The translations under genes and the position numbers were made by a program. Below, one piece after another: positions 11,466-23,044 of a stretch of 64,000 nucleotides of DNA. The stretch is from positions 10,531,608 through 10,595,607 of the forward strand of contig NC_088299.1 of NCBI RefSeq assembly GCF_032854445.1, in the 5' to 3' direction. The notes under the pieces are model-generated. The model was not told the DNA's origin and did no database searches. It was given only the letters and a program-made list of their open reading frames with translations. Within the stretch, counting starts at the first letter, position 1; every line of letters begins with the position of its first letter. Source of the DNA: Liolophura sinensis. Taxonomy: Eukaryota > Mollusca > Polyplacophora > Chitonida > Chitonidae.

Positions 11466-12273
11466 GTTTTTCATGCAATATAATGTCTAAACTCCAATAA
11501 GTAACCTCGGATGGACTGAATCTCACGTCACATTCTCAATGTTCCTGCACTCCTGCTCAGTTTTGCCCGATTTTTGCACACAGCTATCCCTAAACCAGAC
11601 ATCGGACTCAGTCCACATGGCCACTCTCAGAGGATTTACGGAATTTTTTTGTTCCCCGTCAATATAGAATATTTGAACGAGGCGTATAGTTGAAACACTC
11701 TGTATCTTAATAATTCATTTCCATGTAATCCTCTTGATGAAAAAATCGTTTAAGGGATTCTGTCCCTCGCATGTACTGTATGCCAGACGCGGAGAAATTT
11801 CGTTATTAATAATTCCTACTGAGGTATCTCGAACCCAATTTGATATCCCAGTCGACACTTTTTGTAGGTCAACTGAACATCTGGCAGTCTTCCATATACT
11901 TTAATTCCCTTTCGCTGTAAGAAAAAGTTTTTAAGTAAAATCAGAAAGTTTTTTTATTTTACCCGTAAACCTCGCACCTTCTTTGACGTTTTTTCTGAAG
12001 AAGCATAGGTTGAATTTACGTTACTGTTGCATAGTATAATTTAGACGTAAAAAGCCTACAGCGACACTTAAAATCGTAGTTTTAATCCTTTGATGCACTG
12101 CACTTCGGAACTGTGTATCAAAAACAGATCCTATTAAATAACGCCAAAAAAAGCCCCCTTAATTGAGCCCTGATAATCGATACTGCTTCATTTATCTTTT
12201 TTGCTGTGGCTTTTTATACTGCACTTTGTACTTTATTTCCTAAAATAATCACAGACCATCTTAAAAAGCTTTG

Positions 12274-12276
<3 letters not shown>

Positions 12277-12349
<73 letters not shown>
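12277..12349. repeat. (TA)n microsatellite
   Basis: An uninterrupted TA run of about 36 units starts after TTGCTC and ends before GAGAACTAAG. Confidence 0.98.
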
Positions 12350-12353
<4 letters not shown>

Positions 12354-13094
12354 ACTAAGTATATCTATAGACAACTCTTGCCATCGTGTACACCTGACGT
12401 TAAAGTACATTACTTTACCTAAGTTTTAGAACATAATAAGAGCATCTTTGCAATGCTGTGTATGAAACAATAAGCAAAACACTGTTATAGGTTGCCTTGG
12501 GCTGTTGAATTTTCAAATGACATCTTTTCGATTTTATCCTTTTGGAAACTGTTTTTGTGACTATTCAGAAATACTCTGGTATTTGTCTGATAGATGTTTT
12601 AAGAGGCACTTGTACGGTGGTGGTCCCATTCATGAGACAATTGTCTGGTCAATAAAAAATCGACCTTTTTAGGTACAAGAGTTCATAAAGTTTGACATCT
12701 AACTGATATAACGGATAATCCAGCCCAAGACTTCCGTTCTGTTCTAATGCATCAGTCAGTTAGATTTAGCTCTCATTTTGAATTGTGTACAGAAGCAGGA
12801 CGGTCTCAGCGTCATTTTTTATAATTACAGTGCGGCTTGGACGGATCTCCATGACAATATCCAGATTAAAAACAACGGGCAGATTACAAATGTTCTATTG
12901 AACAGCTGACGCTGAAGACTAACATGCTGTGTGAGTGTTTGGTTAAAGTTACACGAATTTCTGTCATCGAGACGAACCCATGCCTCCTGCTATATGCTGA
13001 TTGTTCACGACACGCATATTAAAACGGCGACGATTGATTATGCCTTCAGGCGAACTTCGACAGTATTTTATGTGTCTATTTCCCCTTAGCCCTC

Positions 13095-13390
13095 GGCTAG
13101 GGGCGGTATATTCATCGGGTTGACTTAGATCGCCACACTGGATATATGAATGGTGCACGATTTGAGTACTGGTTTCACTCAGCCGCCTAGAATTTACCTT
13201 GGGTCTTTCCAACATCATTGAAAACTGTTGACTTCTTCTCCTTCCATGATTCCGTCCTATTTTCGTATGTGTATACTTTCTTAGTTCTTAGCTTGTGTTA
13301 ATCGTCGTTTTGCTATTAATGACCTGTAACGTCCATCTTTGTTGACGACTGGTATACGAATGTCTGTTTCGGTGCATAGATTATAGTTAT
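13095..13390 (+). repeat. Naiad 3' tail fragment, plus orientation
   Basis: CGGCTAGGGGCGGTATATTC and TTAGATCGCCACAC match the 3' untranslated block of the plus-strand fragment at 7,565-7,610. The copy ends in GACTGGTATACGAATGTCTG like the tail at about 50,830. It lies head-on against the minus-strand fragment at 13,600-14,000. Confidence 0.55.
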
Positions 13391-13599
13391 ATCGTGGAGA
13401 ATTAAAGGCCTGCACAAATGTGGCATTTACGCGATTTAGACGTCAGAAAAGACATTGGTATATGCGCTGTCAACCTTAATGGGCGTTCTGTGTCATTGGC
13501 CGCAATAAAAGTTACCAAAAACAATGTTGAACACAAACCCTCGATGAACAGAGAAAGTATATAAGTAAGAAATTAGGACTGTTTCATATAAAGAAAAAT

Positions 13600-14000
13600 A
13601 GTCAACAGCTTTCGCTGATGCTAGAAAGACACAGGAAATGTTCTGGAAGAATGAAAAAGCAAATAATGTTTTAAGGCGAATAAATTTAATCATTATCGTG
13701 AACCTTGTTAGTTGATGGGTACCTGTGAATCAAATGCACAAAAATATGCTGTCAGATTGCAACTGTTAAAATATCAAACGAGGCAATATTCAACACGATG
13801 AACAGAAAGCACTTAGAACCGGGTTAAGCAAACTTAGACGCATCCATGAAGCAGAGTACCGGGCCGTTCCAAAACGCTCAGGATCTAATAAATGAAACGA
13901 ACAGTAGGCACCATAGTCCACACCATACCCTCTCAGATTGGTGTTACCCCACTGAGGATAATTTACAATGTCAAACTGAAAACTATCCCTTTTGTTGTAG
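13600..14000 (-). pseudogene. Naiad fragment: RT end and 3' tail, minus orientation
   Basis: 13,955-14,000 is collinear with 845-892, the piece coding for YDKRDNFNFDIVNYP, and 13,600-13,850 matches the 3' untranslated region at about 105-345 (GATTGCAACTGTT and CCGGGTTAAGCAAACTTAGA). About 500 bases present in the window-start copy are missing between them. The fragment has no usable reading frame. Confidence 0.6.
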
Positions 14001-14235
14001 GTGTTGTGTTCAAGCCCAAGTACGCCTGCCGAAAGGGGAAATTGTGCCCATCGGAATACGAACTGTTGTTAAATCGTTTCCTTGAATTTCTCAAAAATGT
14101 CCCTTATGAGACACTTAAGAAACTCAATGAGCAAATGAGACACCCCAGGAATGATAAACTCCGTCTGGCGACTCTTCATACCAGGCGCCTTCATGCCACT
14201 TCAACATTATTGCATTCATTCTGAGGCGAAGGTTC

Positions 14236-15330
14236 TCCATACAAGATGTTATCAGCGTCAGATACCGTATCCTTACCTTATCCAAGATGTTATCACCGTC
14301 AGATGCCGTATTTTTACCTTATCCAAGATGTTATCACCGTTTGATGCCGTGCCTTTACCCTATCCAAGATGTTATCACCGTCAGATGTCGTATCTTTACC
14401 TTATCCAAGATGTTATCAACGTTTGATGCCATACCTTTTACCCTATCCAAGATGTTATAACCTTCAGATGCCGTGCCTTTAACTTATCCAAGATGTTATC
14501 ATCGTTTGATGCCGTACCTTTACCCTATTCAAGATGTTATCACCGTCAGATGTCGTATCTTTACCTTATGCAAGATGTTATCAACGTTTGATGCCGTACC
14601 TTTTACCCTATCCAAGATGTTATAACCTTCAGATGCCGTGCCTTTAACTTATCCAAGATGTTATCATCGTTTGATGCCGTATCTTTACCTTATCCAGGAC
14701 GTTTCTTCTATGCTGTAGTCGCTAAGTAAATACATTTAAATCTATGCGTCGAAGGAAATGAATGTTTCAGGTCAATAATCCATTGCCAGTTCCCAAGATT
14801 TTATCAGCGTCTGAAACCTCTTCTTTATCTTATCCAAGATGTTATCACTGTTTGATCCTGTATCTTTACCTTACCCGAGACGTTTCCCTAATGCTATAGT
14901 TAATTAACCGCTCGTTGCAAAATAAATACATTTAAATCTATGCGTTGACCAAAATGAACGTTTCAGGTCAATGATCGCATTGCCAATTCCCAAGATGTTA
15001 ATTGCGTCTGAAGCCATATCTTTACCTTATCCAAGATGTCATCATCGTTTGAAGCCGTATCTTTCCTTTATCTAAGATGTTATCACCGTCGGACGCCGTA
15101 CCTTTACCTTATCCAAGATAATTATCACCGTCAGATGCCGTATCTTTACTGTATCCAAGATGTTATCACCATCGGATGCCGTGCCTTTACCTTATCCAAG
15201 GTAATTATTACCGTCAGATGAGGTATCTATCTTTAACTTATCCAAGATGTTATTACCGTTTGAAGCCGTTTCTTTACTTTATCCAAGATGTTATCACCGT
15301 CGGATGCCGTATCTTATCCAAAAATGTGTC
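14236..15330. repeat. 41-bp minisatellite in three blocks
   Basis: The unit runs ATCCAAGATGTTATCACCGT, then CAGATGCCGTATCTTTACCT, then T, giving 41 bases. Blocks lie at 14,236-14,702, about 14,805-14,880 and 14,990-15,330. A second unit type alternates CGTTTGATGCCG for CGTCAGATGCCG, giving a higher-order two-unit pattern in the first block. Because 41 is not a multiple of 3, apparent proteins reading through it repeat only every three units and are not taken as genes. Confidence 0.92.
14700..15000 (-). repeat. Two Naiad-tail spacers inside the 41-bp array
   Basis: 14,703-14,800 and 14,880-14,992 are near copies of each other. Both have TAAATACATTTAAATCTATG, CGTCGA or CGTTGA, GTTTCAGGTCAAT and CAATTCCCAAGAT or CAGTTCCCAAGAT. 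They match the GCGTCGAAAC/TTCCAGGTCAATAAT part of the Naiad tail at 10,405-10,470. The minisatellite therefore sits inside, or was captured by, Naiad tail sequence. Confidence 0.55.
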
Positions 15331-15334
15331 ATCT

Positions 15335-15720
15335 ATGTTATGGTTATACCACCACTCGGTCATATACCAGGCGTAAAATCAAAATGAACATTCCAGGCCA
15401 AAACGACGTTTAACACAACTAAGAAAGCATACAAAGTACGAAACTTGGACGGAATCATGCAAAGAGGAGCAGTTTTCAACGATGCTAGAAAGACGTAGGG
15501 AATGCTCTTGGCGAATGAATGAAATCAGTCTCCAAATCGCTTACCGTACATGTTCGTGTAAAAGCTGTCGATAATCCAAATATGTATCTCTGTTGCACTT
15601 GGATTGCTACTATTCACATATCAAACGTAGTGATCTTAATCAGCATGAGGAATATAAATTCCCCTAGCCTCTGGTTAGCCTAAGATTTGGCCTAAAACGC
15701 ATAAGCTTTACGATACGAGC
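15335..15720 (-). repeat. Naiad 3' tail fragment
   Basis: This minus-orientation copy follows the minisatellite. It has ATTCCAGGCCAAAACGACGT, GAAAGCATACAAAGTACGAA, TATGTATCTCTGTTGCACTT and CCCCTAGCCTCTGGTTAGCC, collinear with 10,440-10,660 and 1-330. Confidence 0.65.
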
Positions 15721-17423
15721 ATTGAAGGATGGGATACCAAAAAGTGAGTGACAACTTACCGATGAGTATTAAGACGCACAGAGTGGATTTTATTTCGAAT
15801 GCGGCCATAGTTAAAATTCTGTGTTCAGTCCAAAGAAGTTTGTTTTCTGAAAAGAGAAAAAAAAATGTCGTAATTTATGTTTATTAGCGACATCCTATCA
15901 AACTCCAAAGTAATTCTTCTACCGCCGTACTCAAGAATTTATACCCCGTACGATGGTGATGTTCATATTCATTCGTGGGGTAAACTCCAGTACCCGGATG
16001 AAACCACTGACCTTGGGCAACCAGCCGACAAACTTTCATCCACAGAAACAAAGAAACTGTAGTAAGAATTCATTTAAGACCCCCTAAACAGTCATACAAG
16101 CTGGTCACCACTAAACAATGACCGAGTTAAAATTTAAAAATCACGACATAATATACGGAATTTATGGCCCCAGGGTTCAAAAATTTATGCATAACACTGG
16201 TTATAGTCCAAAACTAAGCTCGGCCTGCCCATAATAAGGGTTGAGAATGCTACGGAGAGCTAGGCTTGTTTGAGTGTAAATGATCATTCACGTAACTTGA
16301 TATAAATAAAGTATACCTTGCATGTTAAAGTTTCACACAAGTGAAAAGAAACCACACAATGGGTTAAAAATGTAAAAAAAGCCTTCATTTTTGATATACG
16401 CAAAAAAAAAGCAGAAAAAGCAGATTTCTCGACATCATCAAAAAATCACAACAGCCTGCAAGATACCGCGGGATGACGTGTTAAAGTTGATCCGAGGCCT
16501 TAAGTTTCCAGGCCTTAACAGCTTGTATCACACGACTTGCTTCTGGCAAATGGCACCGGAAATTATTAGTTGCTGTTTGGAAAATCAAAAATCCGTCATC
16601 AAGATATTTCATCACTTTAAAGCTTAACACTTGTGGCTCTCACCCAAGTCGATAGCCATATTTGAATATGTATAAATGAATGATCATGGTTTAATGCAGC
16701 ATAGATGTTATCCCTAATAGCCATGTCGTGGCAAACTCACATAAGTATTCACAATATATTCCTCTGAGAACAGATGATACAGACTGGTTTCTGGAAAGTT
16801 GCACACCATCAACATTCGTTTATTATACCATTTTTGTTTATTGTATCCGTACAAAGCCTTAAATTCTGAAAGTGTCGTGCTGGCATAAGTTCTATATTTT
16901 GTCCGTGCACTTAGCTGATTCATTTACTTAATTATATTTAGTTATAAAACGCCATATGTTTTCCCTCATGCTATGGATTCATGTTCAATGCATAAAAGAG
17001 AAAGGAGTGGCCGGAGAAAACCACCGCCCTTTTGCAAGTTGGTGACAATACTCACGCCTTAATGATAGAAAACAAGTAACCTTCAACAAATGTTTGACTG
17101 CACAAGTGGTCACACAAGCGTAGTTCACTGCTTATTGTCGCCACGACCCATCAAAAAGTGAGAGAAGGGTAAATGTAAAAATTCCTTATCAAAGGCCGCA
17201 TTTAAACCCACACCTCGTGTGCCATAGCAATTAAAAAGGCTGGTGTTTTAGCAACTCTGTCCCAGCCTGCTCCTTCGTGGCTAATTTACAATGCGTGCTA
17301 TTGATTCTCACCACCAATTAACATACTGAACACCTTTTTTTTCAACTCTTTTCTCAGCAAAACTACGGCGTCTAACCAACCTGAACTCTCAATCCACACA
17401 AAACCAACCACGCATTAGCGATG
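15721..17423. other. No gene recognised; short SINE scrap at 15,921-15,962
   Basis: The tract is AT-rich without a convincing reading frame. At 15,921-15,962 the minus strand shows a degenerate SINE 3' block (CCGCCGTACTCAAGAATTTA). Confidence 0.45.
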
Positions 17424-17556
17424 TATTTATTTATTTACTAGATTGGTGTTTTACGCGGTACTCAAGAATATTTCACTTATACGACGGCATTGGTGAGAAG
17501 CACCTGCGTCATTGCACTGTGGTGGCATGCTAACCACCTCAGCCACGTAGGCCCCT
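17424..17556 (-). mobile_element. SINE, internally deleted
   Basis: The minus strand reads from a tRNA-like head (AGGGGCCTACGTGGCTGAGG, with TGGTTAGC) directly to the 3' block and AATAAATAAAT tail. Most of the SINE body is missing. Confidence 0.75.
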
Positions 17557-18169
17557 ATCAGCGATGTACTAGCCTATACACGGCTTTAAATCGGTATCGT
17601 GACCTCAGTGCAAATGCGCTTTTCCGCAGCTATGAAATAAGCTTGTGATATGTTTCTAAATACGAGGCGGTGTTAATGGGTTGACAAAAGCGCTCTGCGT
17701 GCTGTTAAAGCCTGTGGAGACTGTGTCAGTACATATACCAACTTAAGGATTGAGCCTTTTTGCAGCCTAAATTTAGGGTTGACCACAGTAACTTCGTTGA
17801 CACGGCGACCTGAAACACTCTTAAAAGCCATGCTTCTTGATCCTATCTATAAGCGGTTCTCTTCTTGCTGACGTTCACAAATCTCTACTTTCCATCTCCA
17901 ATTTAATTCTTGATCTATATTTACGTGAAGAAAGTATATTAAAGGCAACATAATGGAATATGTACTTGATCAGATTCACTCTGCATTTCTCTCATTCGAC
18001 GTTTACAACATACAGCTTTTTTGAACTTGTAACTAAATCTTAGGAATCCTATGGAATTTATCAGCGTATAATTAAGCCTTGAGACGTTTCTCCAACCACA
18101 AAGTGCAGACAATCTGACGGTCAACAACACTTTTTTCTGTATATTTGAAGTGAGGAGTGAGAATAAAGG

Positions 18170-18290
18170 TCTAACTGAGGTAAATTGACAAGAGACTGTA
18201 TTTCACTCGATACGTGTGACCATTTGTCAGCTATCACGCTGTGATTCCTCCTCTGGTTTTACTCTCTATGTTGTACGTCTAGAATTATAT
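18170..18290 (-). repeat. Family B dispersed repeat, head part, minus orientation
   Basis: The reverse complement starts with CATAGAGAGTAAAACCAGAG and runs through ACAAATGGTCACACG to TTGTCAATTTACCTCA. Confidence 0.7.
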
Positions 18291-18318
18291 AGTTAACACA
18301 GTCACGGAGTGGTCATTT

Positions 18319-18334
18319 CCCCCCCCCCCCCCCC
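18319..18334. repeat. Poly-C run
   Basis: Sixteen consecutive C residues abut the SINE copy that follows. Confidence 0.95.
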
Positions 18335-18341
18335 AACCATA

Positions 18342-18455
18342 GGTCTGCCAGCAACCTGCGGATGGTCGTTTCTTCCCACCGCAATGCTGGGCACCGTCGT
18401 ATAAGTGAAATATTCTTGAGTACGGCATGAAACACCAATCAAATCAAATCAAATC
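18342..18455 (+). mobile_element. SINE, 5'-truncated
   Basis: It contains GCCAGCAACCTGCGGATGGT and the 3' block ATAAGTGAAATATTCTTGAG, ending in an (AATC) variant tail, AATCAAATCAAATC. Confidence 0.85.
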
Positions 18456-19812
18456 CTCCAAACAGAACATTATGTGTTACCGACATTTATTTGTTTATCT
18501 GCTCGCATGTCCATCAAATTTACGGAAAAAAAGCAAAACAATGATTTGGATGAGATTCTGATTCCAGTTCAGCCTCGGATCAGACATCACTGCATTGTGT
18601 TTTAGTGGAACTCAAATCTGAATCCGCAACCGGAATTTGTCTAAACGATTTTTTAAGATTTGAAAGATGCAAAGGCTTAAGTTTTCCTTCATCTTGTACT
18701 AGTACCTAGCAGAGTATTGTCTCTCTGTTAGAACGATCATACGATAACGGGTAGAAGCGCAGGTACGGGGAAATTTACTTGTTGCTCTCCTAGAGTGCCA
18801 TCTGGTTTCGGATGGATTTGAATTTAAGGTGTGTCTGAGAAAACACAATCATCTAAAATTTCTAAAGTACATATTGCTTGGAAGCAGTTGTCCCAACGAT
18901 CTCCTTCACGGAAACATCATTGGTAAACTAACATTGCAGAAGCTCCCCCTGTGGTAAAATATTCTTCAAGAAGAGTTACAACCTGTTATTGTGATTCATA
19001 TTCAAATGGATTCTTTGTGGAACCTTTAATATCGAATGGTTCACTTGGCAAAACATAAAAACATATTTTTTCAAGGGTTTGATTGCAATCTTTATTTTAC
19101 ATCTGTTGTCAATTTATAGGTTTAGTGATAGAGGACACCGGAGAGTGGCCTGATACAACCATTGCCCATTTTCCAGATACCTGACAAATTTCCTTAAAAT
19201 GTAGGCAAACCATTATTTTACAAAATGGTAAAACGTCAACGAAACTTAATTATTCGCTGGCTATAGAATTGTGTGGATTGCAGACATGTGTCAGGTGTCC
19301 AAAATCTGCAGCAGAAAGCTTGTCTTGGTAAAAACTCAACTTGGTGAAATAATCACTGATTGCTGCTTTTTTTTCACTTGTACGATATTGCGCCAGTATG
19401 TTCTAGGTGGGGGAAACTCCTTATTGAAAACTACCCACCTTTGGCCTTATACTGGCCGTCGTTTATCAGTGTTACATGTCATCTTAATGGTGACATATAC
19501 GCATATGCAAAATGACCGCTAATTCGTGAGTTGTTTACATCACAATTTTGCACAATGTCAACACAAAGGAGTAAAGCAAAGGATAACATTGTCTAAAAGT
19601 GCGAGTATCAGGCAGAAGGCATTTGGCATGTCTCTGACACCGGCTAGTTATTTCAATGCTGTTCACTATGATTTACCATTGTCTTCGTGCCGGACATGGA
19701 AATATTACATATATATGATCTCTGAAATTCTTCACAAACCTTATAACAAAGTTTTACATTAGTTTGCTTTGTGTCAAAATTATGATTTAAGTCAAAATCT
19801 AATTTGCGCATA
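18456..19812. other. No gene or repeat recognised
   Basis: AT-rich. The longest frame (19,271-19,522, plus) has no recognisable motif and no splice or promoter context that would support it. Confidence 0.5.
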
Positions 19813-20081
19813 GGGGCCTCCATGGCTCAGTTGGTTAGCGCGCTATCGCAGCGTAATAACCCAGAAGCCTATCACCAATGCAGTCTATGTGAATTCAAGT
19901 CCAGCTCATGCTGGCTTCCTCTCCAGCCGTATCTGTGAAAGTCTGCCGGCAACCTGCGGATGGTCGTGGGTTTTTCCCGGGCTGTGCCCTGTTTGCTCCC
20001 GCTTAAATGCTGGCCGCCGTCGTATAAGTAAAATATTCTTGAGTACGGCGTAAAACACCAATCAAATAAACAAATAAATAA
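19813..20081 (+). mobile_element. Full-length tRNA-derived SINE
   Basis: The copy starts with GGGGCCTCCATGGCTCAGTT and GGTTAGCGCG (Pol III A-box-like), has GAATTCAAGTCC (B-box-like), a body with CTGCCGGCAACCTGCGGATG, a 3' block with TCTTGAGTACGGCG and an AATAAACAAATAAATA tail. CTAATTTGCGCA before and ATAATTTGTGCA after form a slightly diverged target-site duplication. It is about 270 bases and does not code for protein. Confidence 0.9.
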
Positions 20082-22969
20082 TTTGTGCAGAAATGGCAAA
20101 TTAAAAAACACTCCCCCTACGTACTGCGCTATTTCCAAAACACGTAAATCAATCGTGTTAAAATTGGTTCACATCAGTTCATGGTTAAAGAATATTCTTT
20201 CAAATCAAACACAATATTTTTTTTTGATGTAAACATTAAGGATGTCGTTGCCAAAGAGATTCGAAGTTCGAAGCTACAAGTCCAGTTCAAATTATGTTCT
20301 AGGGCGTAGCTTACTTCGCCCCTAAATCAGGATTTGGCGGAGTCTAAAACTGCATCAATTTGACGTAATTGAACATTGGGTATTTTCAGTTGGCTATATC
20401 TTTCATAGCGATACTAAAAAGGCTCCATAATTACAAACACATTTACATTCATATGTTAGATGTCTTAAAATTATAAAAATAAAAAATGTAGAAAAATATT
20501 ATTTCTAACCTGTTCGAGGCATTAGCTATGGGCTAAACGCCTCGGCTTACCTCCTCAACCCTGTTTTACAAAGTTGTAACAATAATGATAATAACTACAA
20601 TAATCATAATGGAATGGAAGGTACCCGTTATATTAAGATAAACGCCATAACTAGCAAGGCATGCCAAGTAATTTATCAAGGGAACAATACAATGAAAAAA
20701 AAGTCATTTGACTGAAATCAAATGCAATGTGGCGGTTTTGGAGCCCATGAAGCTGATCATCACACGTCCACCATTCAAAAAGTCTTTTAGTTAGAGAGGT
20801 AGACGAAATGACGTTTGAATAAAAAAAATTAACTTACATGAAGCTCTTTTCCTTTGAATTTCGGGCGGTTGAAGCCGGTATTTTTCACCTTCCAAGTCCT
20901 GTCGCTTATCCTCTCGAGTTAATGTTTGTCCCTCTACCCCTATTTGCTCTCCCTGATCAGATCCCAGTGGCCTACAACGAAATGAACTGCCTTTTCTGTA
21001 CTAAGTACCTTCCCCTGTGACGTCAGAAAATCACGAGCGTTTTGAGCCAATGGTGAAGGAGCTGTGCGCGTGACGCGCGAGGATTCCTGCTGCTATTGAA
21101 GCTGTCCGATGCCGTATGATTTGACTCGAATTGGTTGTTGGAACATTCGATACTTCATCAAGAGGCTATTGTACAGACTCCGAGGTATCATCACTTACGC
21201 CCCCGACGCACGGAAAACTTCCAAGTAAACTCGATGTGTCCAAACAAATAAACTAATCGCTATGGCAAATTCCCCAAAACAGACGGACTAAAATGACGCT
21301 GCGTCCCGGCCTGCTGGTGGTCGCCCGATAAATCGAGTGTATTTATAACTGCCTGAGCAGCGATGCAAGGGTTTCATACAGCGCACATTATCGATTGGGT
21401 TTTTCAGGAAATTGTCGGTATGATATACACCGTTAGCCAGCCATACAAGTCTTTCATAAGATACAAATATCGCGAACTATCGTTTATTCGTCAAGGTGCA
21501 GTCGAAATTGCTTTTGGATGTTTTGGAGAGAAAAAAAAAACAATGTTTGTTTCGTGCATAAACAAATTTACATAGTATACAAAAATACCATATTTAATGT
21601 CCCGTTTGAAACCGATTTGCGCTTTTTCAAAAAGAGGAGTTACTCAATTTGTAGTCAACATGAAACACCCATATCGTTTACAAAGGCAGCACAAATCATT
21701 TGAGATAACTAGTGCATCAGAAACACTAGCCAGCTCCACTAACAGTAGAGACCTGGTGTGTACTGGAAATGGCAAACGTGCCCACAATATTCTACCGGAG
21801 ATCAACATTTCCGGTAATAAAAAGACCTCCTATTTATGAACAAGGACTTAACAGTCGAGAGAAAACCAAGTAGAACCACGGTAGACCAATTCCGAAGACG
21901 ATCACCAAGTGAGAGCTGTGTTTTCTGTACAGAACGAATACCACAATAATGGTAGTAAGTACCTATATTTCAAGAGCTCTGGTACTAACTATATGCGCTA
22001 TAAAAACAGGTCCTCAGTAATGGAAGAGGATTTTATAGTAAAAGGGGTACTTGAGTACTAGTACTGGAGTACTTGTCCATTAAATAGTGGAATGTTCGTG
22101 ATAGGAGAGTCTCTGGGAATACCGTCTTACAGATTGATCCATGCATGGTTAAGGCCAAATTTTAACATGAAGATGAACAACTGAGGTTTAACCACAGACT
22201 GACAATATTTCAGCCATTTCGTGGTGAGCTTACCATACAGGCAAATGTAAAATCTGGACCCGCCAATCAAAATCAGGTTAATTCTCCATGTATTTACACC
22301 ACCCTCGTGTATTGATGCGTCTATAGAGGGAGGTATGAAAGCCAAAATCTAATGACCTACTGTGTCTGCATGAGTGAAGTGAGATGTTTAAAAGTCGAAG
22401 AGCTGCAAATGATAACAATGCGGCAATACTGTAAAGAAACAAGTGATAGTAAGAGACAGTGATGGTAAAATTAGCGTATGTACAGACGACGAATGACAAG
22501 TTAATAGACAAAAATTAGCTGTGCTAATTGAAAGCGTGATTCAGTCGTCAAATGAATGTTGACACAATATGTTAGCATAAAAATCATCATTACTTTCTGG
22601 AAACTGCATGAATGTTATTGTGTCAAATCGATGGCGTTTGTATCACGCAGGTTGCGACGCCAGCTTTACTCGCAGACTTCACACGGGGGTGATATATACG
22701 CACTCATCAAAGGATGCTTTTTACCTCTCCCTTTGTGCAATGCCGAGTTACCGAAGCAACAGCTAAACAGCCCTAAACGATCATCAATGTTATGTCCATT
22801 TGAATGTTTAAGTCAGTGATCTACTTACCGTAACTTATAGGTTCTGTGATTCAATTTTGTATCGTAGGCTTACTGGGTAACTCAGTATATCAGTTTGGGT
22901 TTAGACAACAACAAACTGCTATGTTACTTGGCTGAAAAGGTCATTGGTCTACTCCTATTAAGCTTAAGT
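20082..22969. other. No gene recognised
   Basis: AT-rich DNA with frames up to about 80 codons and no protein motifs. 21,025-21,075 has a GC-rich patch with GAAGGAGCTG and CGCGTGACGCGCG that faintly resembles the terminal repeats of the virus-like element; this is too short to assign. Confidence 0.45.
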
Positions 22970-22984
22970 CCCCCCCCCCCCCCC
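22970..22984. repeat. Poly-C run
   Basis: Fifteen consecutive C residues are followed by a degenerate stretch (CATATAAGTGAGCGATATTT) that may be a decayed SINE 3' block, as after the poly-C at 18,319. Confidence 0.85.
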
Positions 22985-23044
22985 ACCCATTAACCTGTCA
23001 TATAAGTGAGCGATATTTGAGTAAAGTGTTAAATACCAAAAGAA

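Noticed and set aside
14151-15376. Repeated LIQDVIT-type protein across the minisatellite
   Set aside because: The period is 41 bases, so the apparent protein repeats only every third unit and other frames are equally open; it follows from the tandem DNA repeat.
19813-19890. tRNA gene
   Set aside because: The A- and B-box-like elements are the head of a SINE: the same head recurs with the SINE body and tail elsewhere, and the anticodon arm does not fold convincingly by eye.
21025-21075. Stray terminal-repeat fragment of the virus-like element
   Set aside because: Resemblance is limited to GAAGGAGCTG and a CG-rich TGACGC patch; too short to distinguish from chance.
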